A DNA stretch of 64,000 nucleotides, from positions 59,742,266-59,806,265 of the forward strand of contig CM038222.1 of the NCBI GenBank assembly GCA_021442155.1, written 5' to 3'. This DNA is from Cymbidium sinense (Eukaryota; Streptophyta; Magnoliopsida; Asparagales; Orchidaceae). This document shows, in pieces, positions 22,743 to 34,440 of the stretch. Position 1 is the first letter of the stretch; each line of letters begins with the position of its first letter. The notes under the pieces were generated by a model. The model did no database searches. It saw nothing but the letters and a program-made list of their open reading frames with translations, and was not told where the DNA came from. The position numbers were made by a program, and so were the translations under genes.

Positions 22743-24546
22743 TGTCATTTCATTTTAGAATGAGCTATGAACCCTCTCCATCTTAAACATGATTTCTTAC
22801 ACTTTAAGAGTTTCTTAGTCTTAAGACACATCTACCATTAGTGGACACTCAACCTAGCCCTAGAGACTTAGAAGAGTTAGCCATACGAATATGTCATGCC
22901 TTAGGGGTGTTAGGAAAAATTGCTTACCCTTAGCTTAAACCATTCCTCACCTTCCTTCCTTCAAGTAAAACTCCAAATCAATCTTATTTGATTTTCTCCA
23001 AACTAAAATCAACTCCATGATTGAAATCCATGATTAAAATCCATGATTGAAATCCATGATTGAAACCCATGAATGAAATTCCTAAGTCCAAATCTTTCTT
23101 AAGTCCTTAATCTTCTTAATCTTTCTTAATCCATTCATGTTCTTCCTTTGAATATGAAATTGCCAAATGAATCAAAACTCATTTGACTTCAAACTACTTG
23201 CAAATGGATTTATATTTCAATCATAACTCCATATACAAGTTCAATCAAACTCAAATCAAGCTTTGACCAAGCCATTTGACCCACTTAGGCTCACTTGACC
23301 CAAAGTAGCCTAAAGTACCCTTATGAGCCAAATTCTAATCCTAACCAAATTGGATTGAATCAAACTCACCTATGCCTCTCATCATATTCAACAATCATCA
23401 TGGGATGATCAATCAATCAAATTGGGTCAAACCAAGTCAAACCTAAGGGTTGACCAAGCAAACACTTAGCCAAAATGAAACTTAACATAACCAAAATCTA
23501 TCATAGGCCAAATTGATTGAAACCGTTGATCTAAGTTCATTCATGAACTATGTTTGAACTTGACCAAGTCAACATTTGAGCCTAACCTACAATTGGCCAC
23601 TTGATTTGACCCAACTGACTTGACCTAAAAGTCAAAATGTGTAAAAACTTGATCTAAGTTAAATTGATTGAAACCAATGGGTCAAGTTCATTCCAAATCA
23701 CTTGTTGAACTTGACCAAAGCCTCACTGCCAACTAGACCAACCTATTAATTGACCTTGAAGCCAACTTGACCTAAAAGGGTCATGTTGAGCCAAATTCAA
23801 ACATAACCAAAATTGATAGGAAACAAAGATACCAATCCACTTCATATGAATAAACAAACCTAAACCTACCCATGACCTAGCTCAAATAGGTCACATGGGT
23901 CAACTTGACCCATTTGACCTAAATAAAATCATATGAGACAAACTCAAAAATAAACCAAATTAAATCAAACCAAAGCCACCAAAACATTTCAAATGGTCAT
24001 ATGAACTTGACCCAACCCTTAGTTTGACCAAATTTGACCCCTTGGTCAACTTGACCCAACTCGACCCATTTTGACCTAAATGGGTTAACATGATTCAAAC
24101 CATACCAAATGAACTCGAAATCAAATGAAACTTGGCCAAACCCATTTTCTCAACATGCCCAACATATTCAAATTCAAAAATCAACCAAATGACCATTCTA
24201 CCCCTAGGACATAGAGCAAATTTTGGTCAAATCCATGGGGAATTTGGTCAAGTCCTCTTCATATCAACTTGATACCTTCCTAATAGGTCAAGTAGGCCCT
24301 ATGGAGAGTGGTGCACCCAACCTAATGGGTTTGGTCAGCCAAATGGACCCAAGGTCAAAATCGACCACATAACTCAACTTGGCCAAATAGAAACTTCCCT
24401 CCACTCAATTTGAAGCACATGGGAGGTTATCAATTCACTCTTTAGCTCAAACCGACCATGTGAAAACATCTAAGAACTCAAACAAACCTTTCCATATTGG
24501 CAATTGGATCAAAATAGCAAAGATAGCTTTGGCCATCCGATTTCCA

Positions 24547-24569
24547 TAGGGGGAGATATACTCCCCCTA
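24547..24569 (+). promoter_or_regulatory. TATA-containing hairpin (5' LTR of A)
   Basis: TAGGGGGAG - ATATA - CTCCCCCTA, identical in stem and loop to 5295-5317. The 3' LTR of A has AGGGGAG - ATATA - CTCCCCT (43812-43830): one G and one C were lost from opposite arms, which keeps the pairing. Confidence 0.45.
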
Positions 24570-24976
24570 ATTCACTTCTATTTTCACATGCTCATTGTCG
24601 ATTAAGTAAGGGAGAGTGTTAGGAGCCATCAGAGAGTGATCCCAAGCCTCCTAGAGCTCTGGCCATTTTCCCATTCTTAGCTTTTGGATAGTGAAAATAG
24701 GGGAGGAAAATCAAAATTCAAACTTCCTCTTCACTCAAAACCAGTGCAATTCCCATTGCACATTCTATCAGGGGGCTAAGTCGAGTGCACCCAAGCCTTC
24801 ATACAAGCTCCAAAGGTAAGAGGAGAGCTATTTTGATCAAGGCCGCAAGCAAGAGCAAGGGGAGTTGGTCCATAGAGCAATCTACTCAACCTCAGGAGCT
24901 AATTCTTTCACCATAACTTCTTCTCAATCAGACAAAGCTCCTCCAAGGAAATCAAGCACCAATGATCACCTCCGGT

Positions 24977-24984
24977 GAGGTATG
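24977..24984 (+). promoter_or_regulatory. Candidate 5' splice site GAG|GTATG (5' LTR of A)
   Basis: CCGGTGAG|GTATGGC with GT at 24980-24981, about 410 bp after the hairpin, as in the other LTRs. Confidence 0.4.
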
Positions 24985-27900
24985 GCATTTTTCGATCACT
25001 AGACTTAAGGTGTGTTGGTCCTTTGTGAAAGAAAGTTTAATGGCATGAAGATTCAACCATTGGATGTGATCTACATTGCTTGATGATGGTGTGTGCAAGT
25101 TTTCTAATCCGAGCTCTCGAAGCTGGATCTTCTGAACATGGACGGCTTCCATGATTCATAGAGCTTGGTAGGGGTGGATCTCTGGCCATTCATCCGCGAG
25201 ACTGCTGAGATTAAACACATGTTTTATATCTTATTTATCCTTTTAAAATTACGGGGTTATTCTTGGCCGTTCGATCCTTGATGGAACGACAGATGTCAAA
25301 CCGTCACCATGCCTACCATGATGGGATGTTTAAGTGACCACTTCGGGGCTGATGCATGGAAAGCGCACATGACCACCGCCACTGTCTGTCATGTTGTGGA
25401 TTAAGGGGTTTAATTAGGTTTTAAATAATTCTAATTAATCTTGTAAGCTTTAAAAATTCATGTCTCCCTAAATAAAAATTAGAAAAATATGAGGTAAATT
25501 ACCATTGAAAGATAATTCAATCTAGAATATTCTAAAATTGGTTTTAATGGATTTTGAATTGTAGCTTTCTCTAATTTTATGTTTTAATGGAAATATTAAT
25601 TTGTTAATTACTCCCTAATTAATCCACTAATTATTCTCAAACTTCTTGAGTATATTTTAGTGGATGACCTCAGCCTCCCCTAATTTTCTTAGGATTTATA
25701 GATTGCTTTATTAGAGGAATTGCAAATGAATTTCTTAATTACCCCCTTTATGTAATTAAAGATAATTAAGGGATTGATTAGTATTTTAATCCCTTATTGA
25801 AGTTGATTAAGGCTTGATCCAGTGAATAGGAGGCTTAGGAAATAATTTTGGGATATTTCTCCTAAGCTATTCCCTAAACCCTCTTTTCTTTCCTTAATCT
25901 GCTCTTAATTAAGGGCTAATTCATTAAACCCTCTTAATTAATTTTTTAAAATTTATAAAACTTTCCAAAACTTAATTAATACACTTTGGGTAGATGCTTA
26001 GGTGTTCAAGAGCCTAAGTTCAATTAAGAAAATCAAAACCCAACTCATATGTGTGAGGAGTGTTTTGAAATTACTTAAGTTAAACCCCTTAGCTTAATTA
26101 ACCATTAATCATGTGCCAAATTGCATTAAGCCATTTTCTTACTAGGAGCATTGCAAATTTAAATTCCTTGTGAGGTTTTATTTCCTCTCATTGACTCATA
26201 ATTATTTGGTTAACTATGCTAAGGTGGTGTAGATAAGGGCTAATTAACATGCTTAATTCATACCTTAACCTAATCGAAATCTAAAATGAATCTAATCAAC
26301 TAAAAATTAAACAAAAATCTCAAACACATGTAGGAAAGGGTTTGGAATAGCAAACTCAATCCATATTATTAGAATTAAATCAAATTCTAAATTAAAAAAA
26401 AAGCATACTAAAAAAACTTTGATTTACTTTAAGCTTTCTTATTTCATAAGATTGTCTTTAGGGATTAATTCATTAAAGTGAATGTGTTTACATGCTTTCA
26501 ATGCTTTAGTTCTTCCTCAACATGTTAAATATGCATCTCATGTAGTTTCATGCTTCCATGCTTTTCAAAATTCAAATTTGAAATGAAAATATTTACTTTA
26601 TGTCAAATTTGTATGTGTTGGCTAAAGTAAAAATATGAGTGGCTATTATCACTATTAAATTCAAATTATTTCTAAAATATATAAATCAATTATAAAAACT
26701 AAAAGTGTGTTACTTATATTTTAATTATAAGCTTGCATGTGAGTAAGATATAAGGATGTGCTTAGTATAGGTTTTCCTTCACTCTCTTTAGTATAGTTTT
26801 GAATAGAGGTAATTTGTGATATTTCATGAAAAGAACCTAACACTTGCCTAACTCCATATCCTATTCATTCCTATACTATTACTTAAGAAGGATTCTTATG
26901 CTTACACACATAAATTGCATAAATAAAATAAATCAATTAATACCAACTTTTGCATTCTTTCTTTTCCATTCATTTCTTTTGTGCACATGATTGCATCTGA
27001 GGAAAGTCGTATATTAGTCTGGAAAACCCTAAGGTTGTGAGGCTTTAAGTAGCCCTAAGTAGGTCTTGTTCCTTACACCTCTGGTTAACAATGGCACTAT
27101 ACTCACTTATGCCTTTCTTACTTTCATGTGTGTATGTGAAGAATGGATAAGAAATCCCTTTTTTACTTAATGAAAATCATACATCATAAAATTTTAAATT
27201 TCCTTAAATGAATTACTTAGCATGCATCATAAAGTGTGTTAAACATTCTCATTTGTGTGTATAGATATGCTTAGGACTCATTCATATGCATGTTATACAT
27301 GTTGAGAAAGAAATCAAGTGATGTATATTTTGTGAATTTGGTTCATTTCATTTATTCTTAAAATGCCTTTCTTTTTGAATAGGTTTGTTTAAAGTTCATT
27401 TAAACTTTGGATTAATTAAAATACTTAATGAAAACATTCACTAAATAAAATTAAAACATGAATCTACTTTAGAAATTACTTAGGGTAGGGAAGGAAAGAG
27501 AAGTTCCCTTCTCTTTCCCTCTCTTTATAATTTAGTAATTAATTATAGGATTCACTTGAACCTAATCACAACATGAAATAAAATCAATCCAAAAAAATTA
27601 AATCACTAAGTTGAACATGGTTCACACTTAGGAAATTCTAACTTAAAGCCATAGCTAAGCATACCACACAAACCTCCAAAGTACACACATTAGGCTAAGT
27701 CACCACTTTTAGCTTTAGGTTAGGGCAATGCATGATTTGATGCTTGATTTTGTTTTGAGATATATTTTTTAGACTGGATGTTAGGATGTATATGCGTAGA
27801 ATGAATGATAGGGTATTCTTAGTCTAACCATTATTTTCTGCAGGGGATTGTGCTTAAGGTGCACTATAATAAATAAAAATATAAATACTTTTGCTGTGCA

Positions 27901-28173
27901 GTGCTTATACCCCTAAGCATAATCTAATAGGCCATGTGAACATAATCACCCATGTGTGGGGTGATAAGTCCAATATATATGCTTGGGATTTGGTGATTTG
28001 TTTAGCTAACCTTTATTTTGCAGGTGTTAGCTAGACTTAATTTTTCTTTTCATGTAAAATTTTCAATTAGGATTTTAGAATGATTGTTATGAGGATTAGG
28101 ATGAGCATTGGTCATAGATTTCATCTTATGCACCATGTGAATCCTTTAGCATCCACCTTCCAACCATCCAAAA

Positions 28174-28235
28174 GAAGGAGATATAGAAGAAAGAAGAAAA
28201 GAAGAAGAAAGAAGAAAAGAAGAATGAAGAAATAA
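28174..28235 (+). repeat. Purine-rich (GAAGAAA)n simple repeat
   Basis: AAGAAGAAAGAAGAAAAGAA-type tract in the LTR of A. Shorter versions occur in the 3' LTR (about 47248-47285) and the solo LTR (about 8930-8975). Confidence 0.8.
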
Positions 28236-29447
28236 AGCTTGAAGACCCCCATAACAATGACTTCCTTGCTTAATTGTATTTAATTCATTTGTAATCCGAG
28301 TTGTATAAGGGTAGAGCTCAGTTACCCAATTTATTTTTGGGTTTGTGCGGTGGTACCCGACCACAACAGCCTCTTAATCTTTTTGCAATTAGTTTTATAA
28401 ATTGATTGATGATATATTTAGCTTGTGCTTTAAGTGACATCATTTTCCTAGTTTCTTCCTTGCTTTATGTATGGCTTGGATGTGGATTAGGCTCTTAGAA
28501 AAAAAAAATCTTTTACCAAATTTAATAACTCAAAACTAAAAATAAAGAATTCATAACCTCACATAAAGCTAAGGTTTAAAATCAAGATAAAATAATTAGC
28601 AACCCCTTAGCTGGATGAGTATTTCTTTTATAACATCATGCACAGTGCATCTTGTTTCACTCTTGATTGGAGGACTTCCACCTTTGCCAGAGAAATTTGG
28701 CTTGACCTTTGAGAGCCATGGTGGAAACACACCTCCTCCCTTCACGCTGATTTTGGTCAATAACCTTATTTCTCATGCATTAGGCATTTGAATCCTACTA
28801 TCGTGAGCCAAAATAATTATCCAAAAATAAAAATAAAATTAAATCTGAATTGCATTAGATTTAGGTCATTTGAAGCATGTCCTTACAAGATCTAGTCTCT
28901 TTAGAAAGTGAGTTTAAGGACTTAGTCTCTTTCTAAATAAATAATAGCCTAACTATCTTGCATAAGCATATAACTTGCCTACATATATTTAAAATCATAG
29001 GAGGAGTTAGTTAGTGGCCACCCCGAAGTGGTTGTAAGTCCAAACAGTTGAGTGATTTACCCTCTCTTATGGAGGCAAACAAAATACCCAATTTTTCCTT
29101 AGATTTATGTTGTACTTTCGACCCTCGCCAAAGCTCCATAGATTTAGGTTCTAAGGTTGCTTCTCCCCTTTGTGGCCTATAAGCATAAATCTTCACTCTT
29201 AGACATTTTCATAATCTAGTGTTATGGAATCATAAGTCTTAAATTTCTAATGAAAAATTCAACTCAAACAAATTAAATCAATTTCAAAAATGTAAAGCCC
29301 AATCATGGATAGTTTGAGATGCTCACTAGGTTTCCTAGCATTATGGGCATCTCCTACTTATCTCTTTGGCTTCAATAACTCCCTCGATCAATCCCATTTG
29401 ATCTTCAAAATGAACTAATCGATTGATAGTCCTTTCCTATTGAAATC

Positions 29448-29873
29448 GACAACGATCATTTACCTTAATCGAGTATTCTTAAGGGATCCATCCTTAGGAT
29501 GTAATTAACTATGGGGCCTATAGGAACTTAATGAACCCTGGTTTAAAATAAACCCCACTTCACTTTCCATGTAAAGGAAAGAATCTCGTACATAGTAGAC
29601 CCATTGTCCTTAGGAGTCTTTATTGAGGTGATTAATTCCATTAAAGGGTAGTGACTTTTATCTCACGAGATAGTACTCTATTCTTATGACGTACCCAATC
29701 ACCTGAATAATTACATCTACAGATCTGCGTGGCATCCCAAAAGGATAAATTTTTATATTCTTGCTTTTCACCACAGATGAAGATGACTATATAGAAATTT
29801 TTCACCCAAAGATTTTTTTGCCGACTCCACTGGGGATGGTTACTCTCTCAATCTTTGGTTAATGATCATTGTC
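29448..29873 (+). other. Inverted complementary segments bracketing U5 and PBS of element A
   Basis: GACAACGATCATTTACC (29448-29464) and GGTTAATGATCATTGTC (29857-29873) can pair at 15 of 17 positions. Together they enclose AATAAA, the LTR 3' end and the PBS. The matching pair in B is 16185-16204 and 15764-15783. A folded U5-PBS domain is known in other LTR elements and retroviruses; here it is inferred. Confidence 0.5.
29819..29836 (+). other. Primer binding site of element A
   Basis: TGCCGACTCCACTGGGGA, eight bases after the LTR end. It differs at one base from the expected TGGCGACTCCACTGGGGA, and the site in B supports the G. Complementary to a tRNA 3' end (tRNA-Arg by recollection). Confidence 0.8.
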
Positions 29874-30419
29874 TTCTAGTATCGATAGTGGGTTTGTACT
29901 TTGGTATGAATCCGATATTATCTTTCTTTCCATTGGAACTTAGCTTATTTCATTCTTAAGTTGAGTTAGCTAACATCTTTAGGTTTTAGGACCTCACCCC
30001 GTGTTGGTCTTAAAACCCCGATTCTCCAATGGGTAAAAAAAAAAGATCTAAATAAAAGAAACATGACTTCCTCCTTATCATTTTATGATAAGGAAAGGTT
30101 CATTCTTAATAAAGACTAAATAAATTTTCATAACTTTCTTTTCAAAAGCACCCTTTCAAAATGCACATAATAAAATATTTTTCACAAAATTTTATCACCC
30201 TCGTTTAACAATTCTCATAATTGTTACATGTAGGAATTTTCAAAAATAAAACTAATAAAATTTTCCAAAAAACACAAATGAACATCTTCTTTCAATTCAC
30301 TTTGATCAAGATTTTATTTTCAAGATAAAATGAATAATCATCTTTCCAAAAGTCAAAATCAAAATAAAATAATAATAATAATAATAAATAAAACTTTCAA
30401 AAAGCACATATGAACTTTT
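29837..30419 (+). other. Proximal 5' leader of element A
   Basis: AT-rich non-coding sequence between PBS and the hairpin array. It contains a stretch around 29930-30030 conserved with B (15610-15710 inverted), with CTTATTTCATTCTTAAG and TTTTAGGACCTCAC, and an (AAT)n run at about 30369-30390. No ORF is supported. Confidence 0.7.
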
Positions 30420-31860
30420 TCATTCAATACCTCACACCTATTAAATGGAAGTTTCATTTTCAAATAAAGTTAAAATTTTCAAAAGCACAAATGAACATCT
30501 TCATTTAATATACCTAAATTTATTGAATGAAGATTTCATTCCTAAATAAAAATAATATCATTTGGAAATCCTACTTGAACATATTTGACATATGATTTAA
30601 TTGGAATTCTCTATTTCAAAAAAGCAACAAATCACACACAAAACAAAAATTTTTACATTTCAAAAATAAGATTGATTTCCATTTCTACATACCAAAATTT
30701 GTTAAATGGAAGTCTTCTTTTCAAAAATCAACAATCATATTCTCAAAAATTTTCAAATCACATTTGGAACTTCATTTATCATACTCAAATTTACTAAGTG
30801 AAGTCTCCAAATTCAAAATCTAAAAAATTTTCAAACACCTTCGAAACTTCGTTTACCATAATTAAATTTGCTAAGCGAAGTCCCCAAATTCAAGATCAAA
30901 AAATTTTCAAACACATTTGAAACTTCATTTAGCATACTCAAATTTTCTAAGTTAAGTCTCAAAATTCAAAATAAAAAATTTTCAAACACATTTGAAACTT
31001 CATTTAGCATACTCAAATTTGCTGAGTAAAGTCTCCAAAGTCAAAATAAAAAAAAAATCTTCTAGCACTTTTGGAACTTCATTCCTGAGCATACCAAATT
31101 TGCTAAAGAGAAGTTTCCATTTTCAAAACCAAACTAAATCAAAATTTTGAACGCATCTTTTGGAATTTCATTTAGCATACTCAAATTTGCTAAGTGAAAT
31201 TTCCATTTCACAAAACTAAGTGGGACCTCATCTTTAGCATACCATATTTGCTAAAGTAAAGTCTCCACTCTTAATCAAATCGAAACAAAAATTAAACACA
31301 TTAGGATTTTCTTAGCTTACCCAAATTTGCTAAGGATCCTATTCTTTCAAAAATCAAAACATCCAAAAACAAATGAAACACTTAGGATTTTCTTAGCATA
31401 CTCAAATTTGCTAAGAGTCTTATTTTTAAAAATCAAACAAAATACACTTGGATTTTTCACTTAGCATACCTAAATTTGCTAAGTTGGAATCCCAATTTTC
31501 AAAGTCAAAATAATTCCCAAAAAGAAACAATCAAGTTCAAACACTTCACTTAGCATACCCAAATTTGCTAAGTGTAATTCCAAAATCATCAATCAAAAAT
31601 AAAATCAATTGATCCTTACTTTAACATACCCAAATTTTTTAAAGGAAAGGGTCCTCTAACCAAACTCTAAATTCAAACAAACATGAACCTATGGAAGCAT
31701 CCTTCTTAAAATATTTGAATCCATCTTTCAACATACCCAAATTTGTTGAAGTTGGATTCATATTCAAAATTTCTCTTTCAATCAAAATTCTAAATCTTCT
31801 CAAATCTATTTGAACCCCACTTAACACTTCCAAGATGTTGGATGTTGGTTCAAATTTTCA
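30420..31860 (+). repeat. Leader of element A: tandem array of about 18 hairpin units
   Basis: Units about 75-80 bp apart have a shared loop close to TACCCAAATT and arms that differ from unit to unit but still pair. Examples: ATCTTCATTTAATA/TATTGAATGAAGAT (30497-30534), CTTCGTTTACCA/TGCTAAGCGAAG (30847-30880), TAGGAT..CTTAGC/GCTAAG.ATCCTA (about 31302-31340), CACTTAGCA/TGCTAAGTG (about 31550-31577), GAATCCA..TTCAACA/TGTTGAA..TGGATTC (about 31718-31759), TTGAACC..GGTTCAA (about 31809-31853). It occupies the same place as the array of B (12700-15370). Confidence 0.85.
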
Positions 31861-31982
31861 ATTCAAATTTAAAAATCAACAAAGATAGAAATATGATCCA
31901 AGCTCATTTCCTATTGCAGATTCTTACCATCAAATACAGTACAACGATAGTTCAGTTTTTCATTCTTTACAGTTGATCTGAG

Positions 31983-33780
31983 ATGGCAGGCTGGCAGAAA
32001 TTTGTTTTCACCTTCCCTCTTGGCATGGATTTGGCTTTAGAGCAAGCCAACTTCCCCCCATTTGGATCATTCACACTTTATCCATTTTGGTAGGGGATTT
32101 AAGGAGCAAGGATTACATGTGAGGCACTCATGACGCTAGGACCACAGTGACCGGGGTCATCATCCGATTGATCTACCCCTAATTGACATCTCCTCATTAA
32201 AGAGGAAAGCAAGAAGTCCCATGCCAAGAGTGATAGTACCAAGCGCCCCAGCTTTTAGTGTCCCGTGGTTGTGTTCCCCAAAGGGCTAGCACCTCTCATC
32301 GCTCTGATAAGGCTCCCCTGATCTTAGGGATTGCCTCTCCTACTTTTGAGTATGGGTCTTGCTCTCACTCCTCCAATCCTACTAGGACATAGTGTAGGAA
32401 CAACAATAGCATGATCAAGTGGTATCACCCTAGGATTACCAAGGAGATGGAGGCAGTCGCCCGTTTAGCTGTTGATGAGTTCCTTGTTCTGACTTCACCA
32501 TTGGTTATAACAAACTAGTTTCATCCTCTCTCTGTGTTAGACAGAGAGGATGTTAGGAGGATTCGCACATCACCTCCACCAGTGGTCCAACATCAACCAG
32601 TAGTTACTAGGAGCAGGAGGTCGCAGGCCGGCCTTCGGTTAGTCTTGCACCAGGTAGGTGGAGCTTACGGATGTTTAGATTTCGGAGCTCAATTTGATTT
32701 GAGATCCATCATCCCTCACAGTGTGAGGAAACATATCATCGTGAGAGGGCCGAGAGGCCCATACATCTACCCACATTACCAAGAGAGAGTTGGTTCTCAA
32801 GTCGGCGCCTTACACTTATGATTTTCCAGCTCAAGCTACCGACTAACCATACCGACAACATCTACTTATAGGGATCCATCACGGAGAGAGTTCATAGAGA
32901 GAGGGTGTCTCCACCACACTCCCCATCCCATCACCACCCAGTCACAACATCTCCTGCTCCATCAAAGGCCATGAAGGTCATATCTGGGGAGAAGTGCACT
33001 TTGTTGGTGATCCGGCTATGACCGAGGGATCCTACCCCATCTACACCACCTATTGTGGTAAGGCCGAGCTCTCCTGCTCAACCTTCTTCCCTAGTGGTAG
33101 TGCGGAAGGAGTGGCGATGTCAAAGTATAGTGGTCATCCCTTCACCACTCACCCATACATGACGTGGAGATGGTGAGTATTGTGAGGAGTAGATGATAGT
33201 CTCGCTACACTAAGAATAGTGGAACCTCCTAGGAATGTCACCTCTCATAGAGTCAAGAGTGTCTCATCTAGTGAGTATAGTCCTCATAAGATTGACTCTC
33301 AAAGCAGGTCGCTCTCAGGCAATAGTGATCACACCAAAGATATTTATACCGCTCGACAATCATTCTTAGATGAGATAGTGGCATTATATCATGGAAAGAA
33401 GGAGATTTTGGGGTATGGTCGATGAGGAGAAGGTTAGTTTCAATCCCAACAAAGATGAGGGAGACTCAGAGTATGTAATGATACCAGGATCTCTTCTGTG
33501 GAGAGAAAGCCATGGAAGGTGATGAGGTTGAACAGAAGACACCACCCAATCAGCCAACACCTCACATCGCTAGGAAAAAAAAAGATAAGTAGATAGGTAG
33601 ATGGCATGAGCTTGAGGACTTGTTAGCGAAGACACTGAAATAAGCCCAGAGTTCATCCTACTACAATATTAGTCACTGAGTGCATGTCTTGGACCTAGCC
33701 AAGACCTTACCTCCCGTTGAGCAAGGTAGTACTAGCATGTATAGAAAGATAGTGGAAAGTACCTCCATATAAGAAAAATA
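31983..33780 (+). pseudogene. N-terminal (pre-gag) coding region of element A, unknown function
   Basis: Begins with ATG at 31983 (MAGWQKFVFTFPLG), which aligns with the start of B at 12671. The frame 32534-32821 holds LDREDVRRIRTSPPPVV and a basic RSRRSQAG stretch. Later short frames (32994-33176, 33219-33425) are Ser-rich, and near 33600-33780 a block with KTLPPVEQGSTSMYRKIVES aligns with B. Many stops. This is either an Ogre-type ORF1 or a long gag N-terminus; both copies share it, so it was once coding. Confidence 0.6.
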
Positions 33781-34440
33781 CATCAGATCCATGGTTGAGA
33801 AACAAGTGTAGGAAGCGTTGGCTCAACCCCTGGGAGGATCATCTATTCCAAAGGGTAGACCCTACCCAAAGGAATTTGATTCAATCCAATATTCTAAGGG
33901 TTTTGTGCAACCTTCTTTCAAAATCTTTGATGGTAGTGGAGACCCAAGGCAACACATAACAAACTTTAGGGCCAATTGTTGTAATGCTAGTGGCAGTGAA
34001 GGTTTACTTTTTTCCTCTTTAGTAGCCTAGCAAGGATTACTTTTGATTGGTATGTCGAACTATCCAACGGTTCAGTAAAGATATTTGCTGAGTTAGAGTA
34101 ACTCTTTATCAAGAAGTTTGCTGGAGCTCAGTAAAGGGTTACTGTAGGTGATCTAGTTGTAGCACAACAATGCCTAGGTGAGTCATTTATTGATTATATT
34201 CTCTGATGGCATAACCTGAGTATGAAATGCGAGTCACAGCTATCTGAGCAGGATGCCATTGAAATTCTTTTGAAGAATATCCATGGCCCAGTTGTCTTCA
34301 TGCTTAAGGGCTTTACTATCAAGACATTTGAGAAGCTAATCAACAAGGCAACTAGACTATAAGGAGAGGCCAAATAATTGCCTTTTGAAGATCAGTTGCC
34401 TAAAGCAAAGCCATAAAAGGTCTATGAGAAGAAGCCAGGG
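33780..34440 (+). pseudogene. Retrotransposon gag core of element A
   Basis: The open piece 33818-34030 contains GRPYPKEFDSIQYSKGF, PSFKIFDGSGDPRQHI and FRANC, which match the opening of plant gypsy gag (capsid-like). Downstream, after a stop, other frames still carry SNYPTVQ, FIDYIL, GPVVFMLKGFTIKTFEKL and QATRL-like pieces. At least three in-frame stops are visible. The solo LTR site in the gag of B corresponds to about position 34315 here. Confidence 0.85.

Larger units (their letters stand above)
22743..29810 (+). mobile_element. 5' LTR of element A, 7068 bp
   Basis: Starts TGTCATTTCATTTTAG (cf. TGTTGACTTCATTTTTAG of the solo LTR) and ends TTTTTCACCCAAA just before the PBS. Key sites: W-box array about 23240-24110; hairpin 24547-24569; donor-like GAG|GTATGG (24979/24980); acceptor-like AGs near 27901 and 28023; GAAGAAA-type simple repeat 28174-28235; AATAAA 29547-29552. 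It lacks the 180-bp repeat unit seen in other copies. Confidence 0.9.

Noticed and set aside
15831..29810. Head-to-head junction at about 22742, looking like a giant palindrome or assembly fold-back
   Set aside because: The two arms differ at many positions, the junction has LTR termini and a target duplication, and the missing LTR end of B is found at 48886-48978. Nested insertion explains it fully.
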